The position numbers and the translations under genes were made by a program. This document shows, one piece after another, positions 44,189 to 53,210 of a stretch of 64,000 nucleotides of DNA (position 1 is its first letter; each line of letters starts with the position of its first letter). This stretch comes from an uncultured Eubacterium sp. (lineage in GTDB: Bacteria > Bacillota > Clostridia > Lachnospirales > Lachnospiraceae): NCBI GenBank assembly GCA_947178105.1, contig CAMWXD010000007.1, forward strand, positions 1 to 64,000, read 5' to 3'. Under the pieces are notes generated by a model. That model searched no databases. It was not told the origin of the DNA and worked only from the letters and a program-made list of their open reading frames with translations.

Positions 44189-45151
44189 CTACATCTTTGC
44201 AATTGTCTCCTCAAAGTTTTTATATCTTTCCATCATTTTTGGCAGTGTCTCTTTATTCGCTACCAGTTTCGGTACACAGACCTTGATCATATTCTGGATT
44301 TCATTATAGTGTTCATAGATGCCAATCGTAGTGTTCCTTGCACGGGCGATTTCCTCTTCTGACCAGTTCACATTTACTTTATCTCCATCCACAGACAAAT
44401 CTCCCCAGATTCCGCACACCGGGCATTCCACTCTTGTAGTGCCGTTCATGCTAAGGAGCGGGTTGTGGCAGACCGGACATACCCCTTCTTCGCCAACCCA
44501 TGTATCCACTTCGTCATATGGTTTACCAACAGACTCAGCAACCGCTTTCCCAAGCTCCGCACATTTTGCCATAAGAGCCGGATCTAACAGCGGATGTCCG
44601 GTTCGTCCCTGGTCATATGCATCCACATGCCCGACACATTTCATACAAAATGAAAAACTGAACAGATCCAGCATCGGAAGGCCTAGCGCTACCCAGTTAT
44701 GCGTCTGTGCACCGCCAACGGATATGTATCCTGTATAGCGGTCTTTAAAATACCTTGGATCCAGCTCTGGCTTTCCGTCTTCCTTCCGCTTTTTATTTTC
44801 CTCCAGCAATGCTGCCCGGTCATGGGATGGCCCAAAACGGTCTACAAAATTTTTAAACTGGCCCAGAATGCCTACTGCATAAACAGGTGCCCCGATAATG
44901 ATTCCATCCGCTTCCAGACATGCTTCTTCTAAAATATGATAATCATCTTTCATACAGCAGTGGATCTCTGTCTCTCCTTTGTCGCGCAGGCGGCTGCAGT
45001 AATCACAAGCCCGGCAGTGTCCGATATTTAAGCGCAGCGTATTGATAAACTCTACATCGGCGCCTGCTGCTTTTGCAGCAAATAATGCTTCTTTCACCAT
45101 AACGTCACTCCGCTGGTCTCTCCTTCCAAACGAAATTCCTAAAACTTTCAT
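44189..45151 (-). CDS. Iron-sulfur flavoprotein/NAD(P)H-dependent FMN reductase 2
   Basis: 320 residues, paralogue of the protein at 39273-40262. The flavin fold starts MKVLGISFGRRDQRSD. The Cys cluster is CRACDYCSRL followed by HCCMKDD. A C-terminal zinc ribbon (CPVCHNP and ECPVCG) is again present. It is the first gene of the flavoprotein-transporter-isomerase-CGDB operon and has its own upstream region with a box shared with the kinase operon. A redox step on the glycoside or aglycone is likely; one of the two flavoproteins could replace the missing oxidoreductase. Confidence 0.85.
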   Translation of the reverse strand: MKVLGISFGRRDQRSDVMVKEALFAAKAAGADVEFINTLRLNIGHCRACDYCSRLRDKGETEIHCCMKDDYHILEEACLEADGIIIGAPVYAVGILGQFKNFVDRFGPSHDRAALLEENKKRKEDGKPELDPRYFKDRYTGYISVGGAQTHNWVALGLPMLDLFSFSFCMKCVGHVDAYDQGRTGHPLLDPALMAKCAELGKAVAESVGKPYDEVDTWVGEEGVCPVCHNPLLSMNGTTRVECPVCGIWGDLSVDGDKVNVNWSEEEIARARNTTIGIYEHYNEIQNMIKVCVPKLVANKETLPKMMERYKNFEETIAKM

Positions 45152-45246
45152 CGTTTTCCCTCCGTATTCTTTAAGATTAATGTTATTATTAATTTACCCT
45201 TTTTTTCTTTTTTCGACTTTCGTTTATATAACATATAAAACTCTTA

Positions 45247-45300
45247 TATTTTGACGTAATTTCAGGCACAAAAAAGAGAAAGCAAAAATAATCATATGAT
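45247..45300. promoter_or_regulatory. Conserved box upstream of the flavoprotein operon
   Basis: TATTTTGACGT (45247-45257) followed by an ATTTCAG stretch, an A-run and GCAAAAATAATCATA. It matches the box at 30557-30606 in order and orientation. It partly overlaps the terminator of the AraC-GH39 gene. Confidence 0.45.
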
Positions 45301-45312
45301 TTTTGCTTTCTC
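45271..45312 (-). terminator. Terminator of the AraC-GH39 gene
   Basis: Stem GAGAAAGCAAAAA / TTTTTGCTTTCTC (45276-45288 with 45300-45312), followed on the minus strand by a T-run. It lies 30 bases after the stop codon. Confidence 0.8.
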
Positions 45313-45342
45313 TGAATATCTGATTTTCAGGATATCCAAACA

Positions 45343-47733
45343 TCATATACTGTAACGGTATTGGACATCCAAAAGCCGGATTTCCTGTGCCAGAAGTACA
45401 TTTTCCAGCTCCAGCACACCATCCTTCACCTGCACCGTCTTCATCTCCATACTTGGCGCTGCCCGTTTCTTCATATACTCTACTTCATCCCTCGCAAGCC
45501 GTTTGGCACAATCCAGCTTCCTCCAGATTTCCTGTGCATTCCCGTTTTCTTTATTGATATAATAAATCTTAATCTGGTAGTCTCCATTCCTGACATGGTT
45601 CAAGCGAACAACCAAATGCAGGGCATCTGTATTTTCCATAAATTGTTCCTGTTGTTCGATCCTGATTTCATCTTCTTCCGTAAATACATAATCAGCAGAT
45701 AATTTCTTATAATTATGGCAGACAATCACATATCTTCCCCTCCCATTTGTCGTTATCATGCATTGTTCATCCTTCTTCATGACATTCGGAAGCAGCCTGT
45801 TCAAAAACTGAAATGCATAGAAAGACGGTTTCCGTATCCCGTCTCTGGATATCATGCCGGAATCTCCATTAAAAACGGTATCTGAATCATAATACTCCGA
45901 ATAAAGATCCAAAGCATGCCAATATACCATAAAGTCTACATTTCCCGCCATATTGATACATGTTTTTAAAATGTATGCCCCCTGTCCGCAGCTGTCGTTG
46001 ATCACATTCCGGTTGGATACTGTAAAATTCCATTCATTGATGTGCATTTCCGGTATCTGAAATCCGGTTTTCTGCATTACTTCGCGAACCAATTCCACCT
46101 GATGTTCCATATAATGGCCGTCAATCGATTTCTTTCCATACCATTGTCCATCTTCTACCAGCGAAATATACTGATAAGAACAAAATGACAGAAAATCCGG
46201 CTGAATCTCACGCTCTTTCCATATCCTAAAAATATCCCTGCATGCCGGAGTTTCGTAGCCCAGAATAAACCCCGCGCCTCCGACTTTTATCTCTGGTGAT
46301 ATGTTTTTTAACGTCCGATAGACTGTTTCAAAATAAGCATAGTACTCCCCATTCCCCTGTAACATATGCAGCTTGGGATCATTCCAATATTCGAAATACC
46401 AGCTTTCGATCGCATCCACCCCATATCTGTTTACCAGATGAAGGCAAAACTCCCGGATCACTCCGCTGAATATCTCATAATCATAAATTCCCCTGTCATC
46501 CCCATCCTCCATAAGCACCCGCTCATGCGTATACATAAACAATCCAGGTTTATGCCCAAATTCAATATAAGGTTTCATTTGGTTATCAACAAGGAAGTCC
46601 AAAACGAGATCCAGTTTACGAAAATTATATTCTTTTTCATCCACACATACGTCTTTTGATAACAGGTTCCATATCCTTGCATAAATGATTCCAGTTTCGC
46701 GCTGGATCTCAAGCAGCTGGTTTTGTACTTCTGACTGAAGCAATGCATATGCTTCTCCCACATTCACGGCCTTATTCCACATCAAGTCGCAGCTCACATA
46801 GCACTCTGCATCCGAAATACATACCTTTTCATTTTTTGCTTCCGGTTCTGTTTTGCTTTCCTTGTATTTTAGATATTCCAAAATCTGCTGCTTTTTTTCT
46901 TCCTGCCATTCCTCATCTGCCAGATCAGGCTGCATCTGCTGCATCTTTTTTCGATAAGTATTCGGTGCTTCTCCATGAATACTCCGAAATACTTTGTTAA
47001 ATGCTGCAGAAGTCGGAAAACCATTATCCATCGCGATCCGGGTCATACTCTTATTCGTATAGAGCAGCTCATCAACCGCATGAAACAGCCGGACATTATT
47101 CAAATATTCTATAAACGTAAGTCCTAAGTGCTTCTTGATATATTTTGATAAATATGCATTTGATAAAAACAGTTTCTCTGCCAGGTCATTCAGGCTGATC
47201 TGGCTCTGATAATTTGCCTGGATATAATTCTGAATCTGCCGTACCCGTACCTTATCCTGGGAATTTTCCATCTCCAGACGTACATCATCTGCCTTCACCA
47301 TAAAATTACTGGTCAGCAGGTAAAGCATTTCAAAATAAAGTGCATTTAAATATAACGCCCCTTTTTCCTCTTTCTCAAAATAACGCTCCAGAATCCGGTC
47401 CAGCATTTTCCGCATATCTTTATATGCATCATTTTTATCCACCATTGTATTGCACCAGAACATAATCTGCATCGTCCCCATATATTCTGCCAGCAAATGA
47501 AAATCAATCTCAAATCTCGCTCCAAATAATTCTTCTTTTACTGTAATCGCATGTCTCTTATTTGCATTGACCAGAAGGAAATCACCATCGTGCAGCATAT
47601 ATTGGATCTCATCAATCTGAACCCCCATTTTTCCTTTCAATACATACAAGATCTCAATACTCTGGTGATAATGAACTGCACTTTCCGGATCTGTAAGAAA
47701 GTAAAACTGCATTAATTTTCTTTCATTTTTCAT
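45343..47733 (-). CDS. AraC regulator fused to a GH39-like domain
   Basis: 796 residues from the ATG at 47733 (GGGGTG site five bases upstream). Residues 1-150 form a cupin-type ligand domain, 175-275 an AraC double helix-turn-helix, and about 330-790 a TIM barrel plus beta domain related to GH39 beta-xylosidases. The GH39 acid/base motif Trp-Asn-Glu-Pro is WNDP here; the nucleophile region is kept as HINEW. This makes a sugar-sensing, non-hydrolytic role likely. It probably regulates the adjacent flavoprotein-CGDB operon or the kinase-aldolase operon. Confidence 0.88.
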   Translation of the reverse strand: MKNERKLMQFYFLTDPESAVHYHQSIEILYVLKGKMGVQIDEIQYMLHDGDFLLVNANKRHAITVKEELFGARFEIDFHLLAEYMGTMQIMFWCNTMVDKNDAYKDMRKMLDRILERYFEKEEKGALYLNALYFEMLYLLTSNFMVKADDVRLEMENSQDKVRVRQIQNYIQANYQSQISLNDLAEKLFLSNAYLSKYIKKHLGLTFIEYLNNVRLFHAVDELLYTNKSMTRIAMDNGFPTSAAFNKVFRSIHGEAPNTYRKKMQQMQPDLADEEWQEEKKQQILEYLKYKESKTEPEAKNEKVCISDAECYVSCDLMWNKAVNVGEAYALLQSEVQNQLLEIQRETGIIYARIWNLLSKDVCVDEKEYNFRKLDLVLDFLVDNQMKPYIEFGHKPGLFMYTHERVLMEDGDDRGIYDYEIFSGVIREFCLHLVNRYGVDAIESWYFEYWNDPKLHMLQGNGEYYAYFETVYRTLKNISPEIKVGGAGFILGYETPACRDIFRIWKEREIQPDFLSFCSYQYISLVEDGQWYGKKSIDGHYMEHQVELVREVMQKTGFQIPEMHINEWNFTVSNRNVINDSCGQGAYILKTCINMAGNVDFMVYWHALDLYSEYYDSDTVFNGDSGMISRDGIRKPSFYAFQFLNRLLPNVMKKDEQCMITTNGRGRYVIVCHNYKKLSADYVFTEEDEIRIEQQEQFMENTDALHLVVRLNHVRNGDYQIKIYYINKENGNAQEIWRKLDCAKRLARDEVEYMKKRAAPSMEMKTVQVKDGVLELENVLLAQEIRLLDVQYRYSI

Positions 47734-47786
47734 ATTTTCACCCCATTTATACACAGATCTGCCAAACTATCAAAAAATCAATATGA

Positions 47787-47832
47787 AAAGCTGCCGCATA
47801 CTACAATTTATATTTGTAGTATGCCGCAGTTT
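47787..47832 (-). terminator. Terminator of the FGGY kinase operon
   Basis: A 16-bp stem with one mismatch (CTGCCGCATACTACAA at 47791-47806 against 47814-47829), flanked by A residues on the left that become a T-run on the minus strand. It lies directly after the kinase stop codon, between the kinase and the AraC-GH39 gene. Confidence 0.8.
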
Positions 47833-47835
47833 CTG

Positions 47836-49392
47836 TTACATACACGCAATTGTCTGTTTTAAGTTTTTCAGATCCTCATCTAAATGCCTATACATGTCAA
47901 TATAATATGGATATAACTGATCATATACTTTTGCCCACTCATCAATCGGCTGTATTACTTCCTTTACTTTTACGATACGTTCAGATGCTTTTGGCAAATC
48001 AGGAAATACACCCACCTTATGCCCTACGATCAACGCATCACCTACAGGCACATCCCCGGAGCGTTCGTCCAGAACGCTGACTGGCATTTTTAACATGGAA
48101 GCCTTAATCATCGACCATGTTCTGCTTTTCGCCCCGCCGCCGCAGATACGCAGACTGTCTGCCTTTCCTCCGGCTTCTTTTATCGTTTCCATAACATGAC
48201 GGAGTGCATATGCTGTTCCTTCAAATACAGAACGTACAAACTCACTTCGCTGCATATCCGAACCCATGCCTATGAACATCCCTCTTGCATAATCATTCCA
48301 CAGCGGCGCACGTTCCCCCATCAGATACGGGAAAAAAAACAAACCATGTGCTCCAGGAACAGCCTGTAATGCTATTTCATTCAGATATACAAATACATCT
48401 TTATTATGGCTGTCAGCATAATCCCACTCCTGAGCTCCCATTGTTTCTATGAACCATCTCAATGCAGCACCACTACTCTGAATCGGAGCATCAAACACCC
48501 ATGGCATGCTATCGATCGGACATGGCTTTGTTACAACCGCAACATCCGGCGCACTCTTTGTATCACTCCCTACAAATACCAGCGAACTTGTCCCAGAAGA
48601 TTCTCCTGCTTCTCCAAGCCGTCCCATTCCTGTTGCAAACATAGAAGCCATCGCATCTGAGCAGCCGGCAATCACAGGAATTCCAGCTGGCAGCCCCGTC
48701 TGTGCAGATGCTTTCTCCGTTACAGTTCCTATAATCTCATTTACCAGCTTCAATGGCGGCATTCTCTTATGCAGGTCCACACCAATGGCATTTCCAATCT
48801 CATCCGACCAATTCATTGTGCTGATATCCAGACATTGTGTTCTTGTGGCCTGATCAATATCTGATGTCATGACCCCAGTCAGCTTGTAGTTGATAAAAGA
48901 ACTCGCCTGCATAAAAAATGCAGTCTTGGCAAATAATTCCGGTTCATTCTTTTTATACCATAGTATCTTATTTGGAAGAAATGCTACGGACGGCTGTCCA
49001 CCTACAATTCGTATAAACCGCTCACGCCCGACCTCATTTAAAATATCATTCAGCTCTGCAACAGACCTGCTGTCCTGATAGGTCATTGCTTCCCTAAGTG
49101 GATTGCCGGCCGCATCTACTGGCAGCAGAGATACCGTATGTGAACTGACGGAAATGCCTCTGATCTTTTTTACGATCTGCGGTCCTGCCTGCTCACAAAG
49201 CGTTTTTATAATATAGGCTGCATTTGACCACCATTCCATCGCATCCTGCTCCTGCATATCGGGCCCGGGACGTAAAAATCTGCTTGGAAGGCCTGCTTCT
49301 GCCGCAATACTTCCATCTTCCCCCAAAATAATTGCTTTTATATTCGTTGTACCGCAATCCATTCCCAATAAATAATGTTCTACTTTACCCAT
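47836..49392 (-). CDS. FGGY-family carbohydrate kinase
   Basis: 518 residues, xylulokinase-like. The N-terminal GMDCGTTNIKAIIL loop binds ATP phosphate. A GLFFFPYLMGERAPLWN segment and the C-terminal ICGGGAKSRTWSMIKASMLKMPV adenosine loop are typical. Catalytic Asp is expected in the GCSDAMASMFATGMG region. It phosphorylates a keto- or aldose sugar; xylulose, fuculose or rhamnulose fit, and the class II aldolase gene just upstream favours a ketose that is then split. Last gene of its operon. Confidence 0.9.
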   Translation of the reverse strand: MGKVEHYLLGMDCGTTNIKAIILGEDGSIAAEAGLPSRFLRPGPDMQEQDAMEWWSNAAYIIKTLCEQAGPQIVKKIRGISVSSHTVSLLPVDAAGNPLREAMTYQDSRSVAELNDILNEVGRERFIRIVGGQPSVAFLPNKILWYKKNEPELFAKTAFFMQASSFINYKLTGVMTSDIDQATRTQCLDISTMNWSDEIGNAIGVDLHKRMPPLKLVNEIIGTVTEKASAQTGLPAGIPVIAGCSDAMASMFATGMGRLGEAGESSGTSSLVFVGSDTKSAPDVAVVTKPCPIDSMPWVFDAPIQSSGAALRWFIETMGAQEWDYADSHNKDVFVYLNEIALQAVPGAHGLFFFPYLMGERAPLWNDYARGMFIGMGSDMQRSEFVRSVFEGTAYALRHVMETIKEAGGKADSLRICGGGAKSRTWSMIKASMLKMPVSVLDERSGDVPVGDALIVGHKVGVFPDLPKASERIVKVKEVIQPIDEWAKVYDQLYPYYIDMYRHLDEDLKNLKQTIACM

Positions 49393-49412
49393 TTTCCAGA
49401 TTCCTTATACTT

Positions 49413-50057
49413 TTATACTGCCTGATCTGCTGCGATCAGTTCTTTCATCTTCCGCACACCTTCTTCCGGCATCGGTTCATAAGTACCAAGTATTTTTGCA
49501 TATAATGTTGTAACCGCCATTTCTTCTGTATACTCAGTAGCTGCCATTGCTGCCTTCATGCTTTTGCCACAACAGAACATTCCATGGTTTTTGATTAAGA
49601 CCGCTGTACCATCTTTTCCAAGTGCTTCTACTACCTTATCTGCAACCTCATCACTTCCCGGCATTGTAAACGGAACGATCCGAACCGGAACAAATTCACA
49701 CTGTGGAGGAGTGATTGGTCTTAATTCCGCATCATCTCCCATTGCCATAATTGTTGCATACATTGCATGTGTATGTACAGTAGCCTTTACATCCGGTCTT
49801 GCACGCATAACTGCTGTATGCATTGGTACTTCCGATGACGGCTTATATGGTCCGTCCAGCCATTTTCCATTTAAGTCAACAATCGCGATATCTTCTGCCT
49901 TCATTCCCTTATAAGGAATCCCACTTGGTGTAATCGCTACTACATCATCTGCATCGTCCCTCATGGCAATATTTCCTGATGTTCCCTTGATCAGTCCCTG
50001 ATCTACTGCATCTAAAATTGCATCCAATACTTGTTTCCTAATATTTTCATATTTCAT
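49413..50057 (-). CDS. Class II aldolase/epimerase (fuculose-phosphate aldolase type)
   Basis: 214 residues. The zinc ligands lie in VHTHAMYATIMA (two His) and the third in IKNHGMFCCGK. GTSGNIAMR and SSEVPMHTAVM are the substrate-phosphate loops. The protein should cleave a sugar 1-phosphate into dihydroxyacetone phosphate and an aldehyde, or epimerise ribulose 5-phosphate. With the iron alcohol dehydrogenase at 54416-55561 it could form the lower part of a fucose- or rhamnose-like pathway. It precedes the kinase gene by 20 bases. Confidence 0.9.
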   Translation of the reverse strand: MKYENIRKQVLDAILDAVDQGLIKGTSGNIAMRDDADDVVAITPSGIPYKGMKAEDIAIVDLNGKWLDGPYKPSSEVPMHTAVMRARPDVKATVHTHAMYATIMAMGDDAELRPITPPQCEFVPVRIVPFTMPGSDEVADKVVEALGKDGTAVLIKNHGMFCCGKSMKAAMAATEYTEEMAVTTLYAKILGTYEPMPEEGVRKMKELIAADQAV

Positions 50058-50140
50058 GATCTTTCTGTCCTTTCATTTATCTTTGTTTTAGATTTTATAT
50101 ATCACTGCCTGTCCATGCAGCAGCTATGTACTATTATGTT

Positions 50141-52111
50141 TTATATTCTCATTGCTGCATAATAGGCTTCATTTACAGCATGATAGATCTGTCCGACGTT
50201 CCTGCAGTCCCCAATTATATAAGATTCATCCACTGTATCGCAAAGTGCGTCTACTTTATCATAAGGAGATCGGAATCCTAATGCACACACAACGGAATCT
50301 GCTTTAATGATAAAATCTTTTCCATCCTTCTCGCAAAGTACACCTTCTGGAACAATTTCCTTCACTTTCGTGTTCACATAGCATACGGCAGATTTTTCAA
50401 TCTCTGGCATCAGGCCGCCTCGATAGAAGGAATTCACTTCTTCCGCAACCGCACCCTTCATTTCAATAATCGTACATTCTCTGCCTTCATGATGAAAAGA
50501 TACTGCAGCTTCGCCGCCTACAAGTCCGCCGCCCATAATCGCTACTTTCTTTCCCAGCTTTTCCGGATGCAGTTCTGCATCCACTGCCATGATCACATGC
50601 GGCAGTTCCATACCTTTGATCGGCGGACGAAGTTCATCCGAACCGATTGCCACAAATAATACATCCGGGTCAGCTTTCTTAACATATTCCGGCGTAACTT
50701 CTGTATTTAATATAACATTTACCTTAGCTTCTGCCACCCGCTTCATTAGAACACTGCAGAATTTTACAATATCATCCTTAAAATACGGTGCCCCTGCCGG
50801 ATGCAGATTGCCGCCAAGCTTGTCTGCCTTTTCCACCAGAGTAACATCATGGCCTCTGGAAGCTGCCGTAACTGCAGCCTGCATTCCCGCAGGACCTCCC
50901 CCTGCAATTAGAACCTTTTTGCATTTCCCTGGTTCTTTCTTTGGATATTTTCCTGGCAGCTGCTGTCCCATAGCCGGATTCACTGTACATTTTACTGTTT
51001 CGCTCCTGCCTGTCTCCCCGAAGCATTCATAACATCTTAAGCAAGGCGTAATCTGATCTGCCTGGTCTTCCAGTGCTTTCTTCGGCAGATAAGGATCCGC
51101 CAGCAGCGCCCTGCCGATTTCCACGATATCCGCCTGCCCCGTTGCAATAATTTCTTCCATCTGCGCCGGATCATTTAAAGACCCGACACATGCAACCGGT
51201 TTTTTTACATGCTTTTTGATTTCTGCTGCCAGATATACATTCACTCCCCGCGGAAAAAAAGCGGATGGATGTGTCCGGCAGAACAAATCTGGATCTTCAT
51301 GGTTCCCGCAGGAAATATTAAACAAATCTACTTTATCTTCCACCATCTGTGCCACTTTCACACAGTCTTCCATTCCAAGGCCTGTTTCTGTCAGGTCGTC
51401 TCCGGATAAACGTATTTCAATCGGAAACCTCGGCCCCACTCCCTGCCTGACTGCATCCAATGCCAGCAAAAGAAAACGGGCGCGGTTTTCCAAAGAACCG
51501 CCGAATTCATCAGTACGCTGATTTAATACAGGAGATAAAAACTGTGAAAAAAGCCATCCATGCGCCGCATGTACCTGTACCATATCAAATCCGCAGTCTT
51601 TACAGAGTTTTGCACCTGTTTTGTAAGATTCTACAATTTCCAGTATCATGTCTTTTGACATCTCCTGTACTTCTCCTGCCGGAGTAATCTCATGACTGAC
51701 ACCATAGGCCTGTTCACAACGGTCCTGATCTCCGCCAACACTCGCCAGCCCTCCATATTTTCCACCATGGGAAAGCTGGATATTTGCATATGCACCTGCA
51801 TTATGAATAGCTCTTGCTGTCTGTGCCATTCCCTGCTTTACTCCAAAAGAATCCAACTGCAGCTGTTTATTATGAGACTTGCCGGTAGCAGAATGTACAA
51901 TAGATTCCCCATACGTAACGACTGCTGCTCCGCCCATTGCTTTTTCTTCCAGATACGCTGTCATCTCCGGTGTAAAATGCCCTTCTGTTGTAATCATGCT
52001 TGGGCTTGTTGGAGCAGCTATGATTCGGTTTTTCATCCTGATATTCCCGATCCTGATCGGTGAGAAGAGATGCGGATATTTTTCTTTCCCCTTATAACAT
52101 CTTGCTCCCAT
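50141..52111 (-). CDS. BaiCD/2,4-dienoyl-CoA reductase-type flavoenzyme
   Basis: 656 residues. An N-terminal FMN TIM barrel (1-350) with HAAHGWLFSQFLSPVLNQRTDEFGG is followed by a 4Fe-4S cluster motif (CLRCYECFG with a later VKC) and an FAD/NAD(P) module starting KVLIAGGGPAGMQAA near residue 400. Old yellow enzyme-like family that reduces double bonds conjugated to carbonyl groups. Gut members act on bile acids, flavonoids and dienoyl-CoA. It sits upstream of the aldolase and kinase genes, after the hydroxyacid dehydrogenase. It may reduce the aglycone, though the substrate is unknown. Confidence 0.92.
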   Translation of the reverse strand: MGARCYKGKEKYPHLFSPIRIGNIRMKNRIIAAPTSPSMITTEGHFTPEMTAYLEEKAMGGAAVVTYGESIVHSATGKSHNKQLQLDSFGVKQGMAQTARAIHNAGAYANIQLSHGGKYGGLASVGGDQDRCEQAYGVSHEITPAGEVQEMSKDMILEIVESYKTGAKLCKDCGFDMVQVHAAHGWLFSQFLSPVLNQRTDEFGGSLENRARFLLLALDAVRQGVGPRFPIEIRLSGDDLTETGLGMEDCVKVAQMVEDKVDLFNISCGNHEDPDLFCRTHPSAFFPRGVNVYLAAEIKKHVKKPVACVGSLNDPAQMEEIIATGQADIVEIGRALLADPYLPKKALEDQADQITPCLRCYECFGETGRSETVKCTVNPAMGQQLPGKYPKKEPGKCKKVLIAGGGPAGMQAAVTAASRGHDVTLVEKADKLGGNLHPAGAPYFKDDIVKFCSVLMKRVAEAKVNVILNTEVTPEYVKKADPDVLFVAIGSDELRPPIKGMELPHVIMAVDAELHPEKLGKKVAIMGGGLVGGEAAVSFHHEGRECTIIEMKGAVAEEVNSFYRGGLMPEIEKSAVCYVNTKVKEIVPEGVLCEKDGKDFIIKADSVVCALGFRSPYDKVDALCDTVDESYIIGDCRNVGQIYHAVNEAYYAAMRI

Positions 52112-52122
52112 TTGAATCCTCC

Positions 52123-53178
52123 TTATTTTTTAACTTTCCAGATATATTTTCTTGGCTCCCCTTTCAGATAGGCAATGACTTCGTCACCCATCATCGTTCC
52201 TGACCAGTTATCTACATCTGTTGTAAGGCCTGCCATATGCGGTGTCAGTGTTACATTTCTCATCGCAAGCAGCGGATGGTTTGCAGGAATCGGCTCCTGC
52301 CAGTACACATCAATGGCAGCTCCGGCAATCTCTTTGTTCTGCAGCGCTTCTACGAAGTCCTTTTGGTCAATCACTGCGGCTCTTGCCGTATTGATCAGAT
52401 AAGCAGACGATTTCATCTTCGAAAACCATTCCTTATTTACCATCCCTTTTGTGGAAGGAAGTACCGGAAGATGCAGGCTTACCATATCACTTTCTGCAAG
52501 CATGGTATCCAGATCCACTGCTTTCGCTCCGTCCGCTTCGATTTTTTCCGCCGGCATATAAGGATCATAAGCAAGTATTTCCATACCAAACGCTTTTGCT
52601 CTGACTGCAACTTCACGTCCAATCGCACCATATCCGGCAATTCCAAGCGTCTTCCCGTACAGTTCAAAACCAATGCCATAATCTGTGTAAGGATGATTCT
52701 CATCCAATGGTCCCCAGATAACATTTTTTACATCCGGCACCTGATACACATCCCCCGCAGGTGCACCCAAATGCTCTCCTCTTGCAAGTCCGGTGCTGCT
52801 AAGCGCAAGTCTCCTTGCCGCAGCGATCATAAGGCCAATATTAAATTCGGCTACCGCAACTCTGTTTCTGCCCGGCGTATAGGAAAGCTCCAGTCCTGCT
52901 TTTGCAATTGCATCATGGTCTACTGTTGCAGGCGTCCCTTTTGCAACACCCATAAACTTCATGCCAGACTCCGCCCATGCCGTAATTGTATCTGCCCCGG
53001 CATTCTCGTCTCCAAGCACTACCAGCTCATGTCCCATGCACTCCTGCCTGGTCATATCCTCTGTTACATTTCCTTTGCCATGCTTTAGCTCCCCGCAAAT
53101 GGTAATTTCACACTCTTTTTCGATATACTCCATCTGTTTTGCCGGAATCGGTGTGCATAATGCTAACTTTTTTTTCAT
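52123..53178 (-). CDS. D-2-hydroxyacid dehydrogenase family protein
   Basis: 351 residues. The NAD loop GIAGYGAIGREVAVRAKAFGMEILAYDPY is near 170-200. The catalytic triad is Arg in INTARAAVID, Glu in DVYWQEPIP and His in LTPHMAG. It interconverts a 2-oxo acid and a 2-hydroxy acid using NAD(H). Phosphoglycerate dehydrogenase-like by length, without the ACT regulatory domain. It is co-directional with the reductase gene, 11 bases apart. Confidence 0.9.
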   Translation of the reverse strand: MKKKLALCTPIPAKQMEYIEKECEITICGELKHGKGNVTEDMTRQECMGHELVVLGDENAGADTITAWAESGMKFMGVAKGTPATVDHDAIAKAGLELSYTPGRNRVAVAEFNIGLMIAAARRLALSSTGLARGEHLGAPAGDVYQVPDVKNVIWGPLDENHPYTDYGIGFELYGKTLGIAGYGAIGREVAVRAKAFGMEILAYDPYMPAEKIEADGAKAVDLDTMLAESDMVSLHLPVLPSTKGMVNKEWFSKMKSSAYLINTARAAVIDQKDFVEALQNKEIAGAAIDVYWQEPIPANHPLLAMRNVTLTPHMAGLTTDVDNWSGTMMGDEVIAYLKGEPRKYIWKVKK

Positions 53179-53210
53179 AATCAGAATCCTCCATTATAAT
53201 TATTATTATT

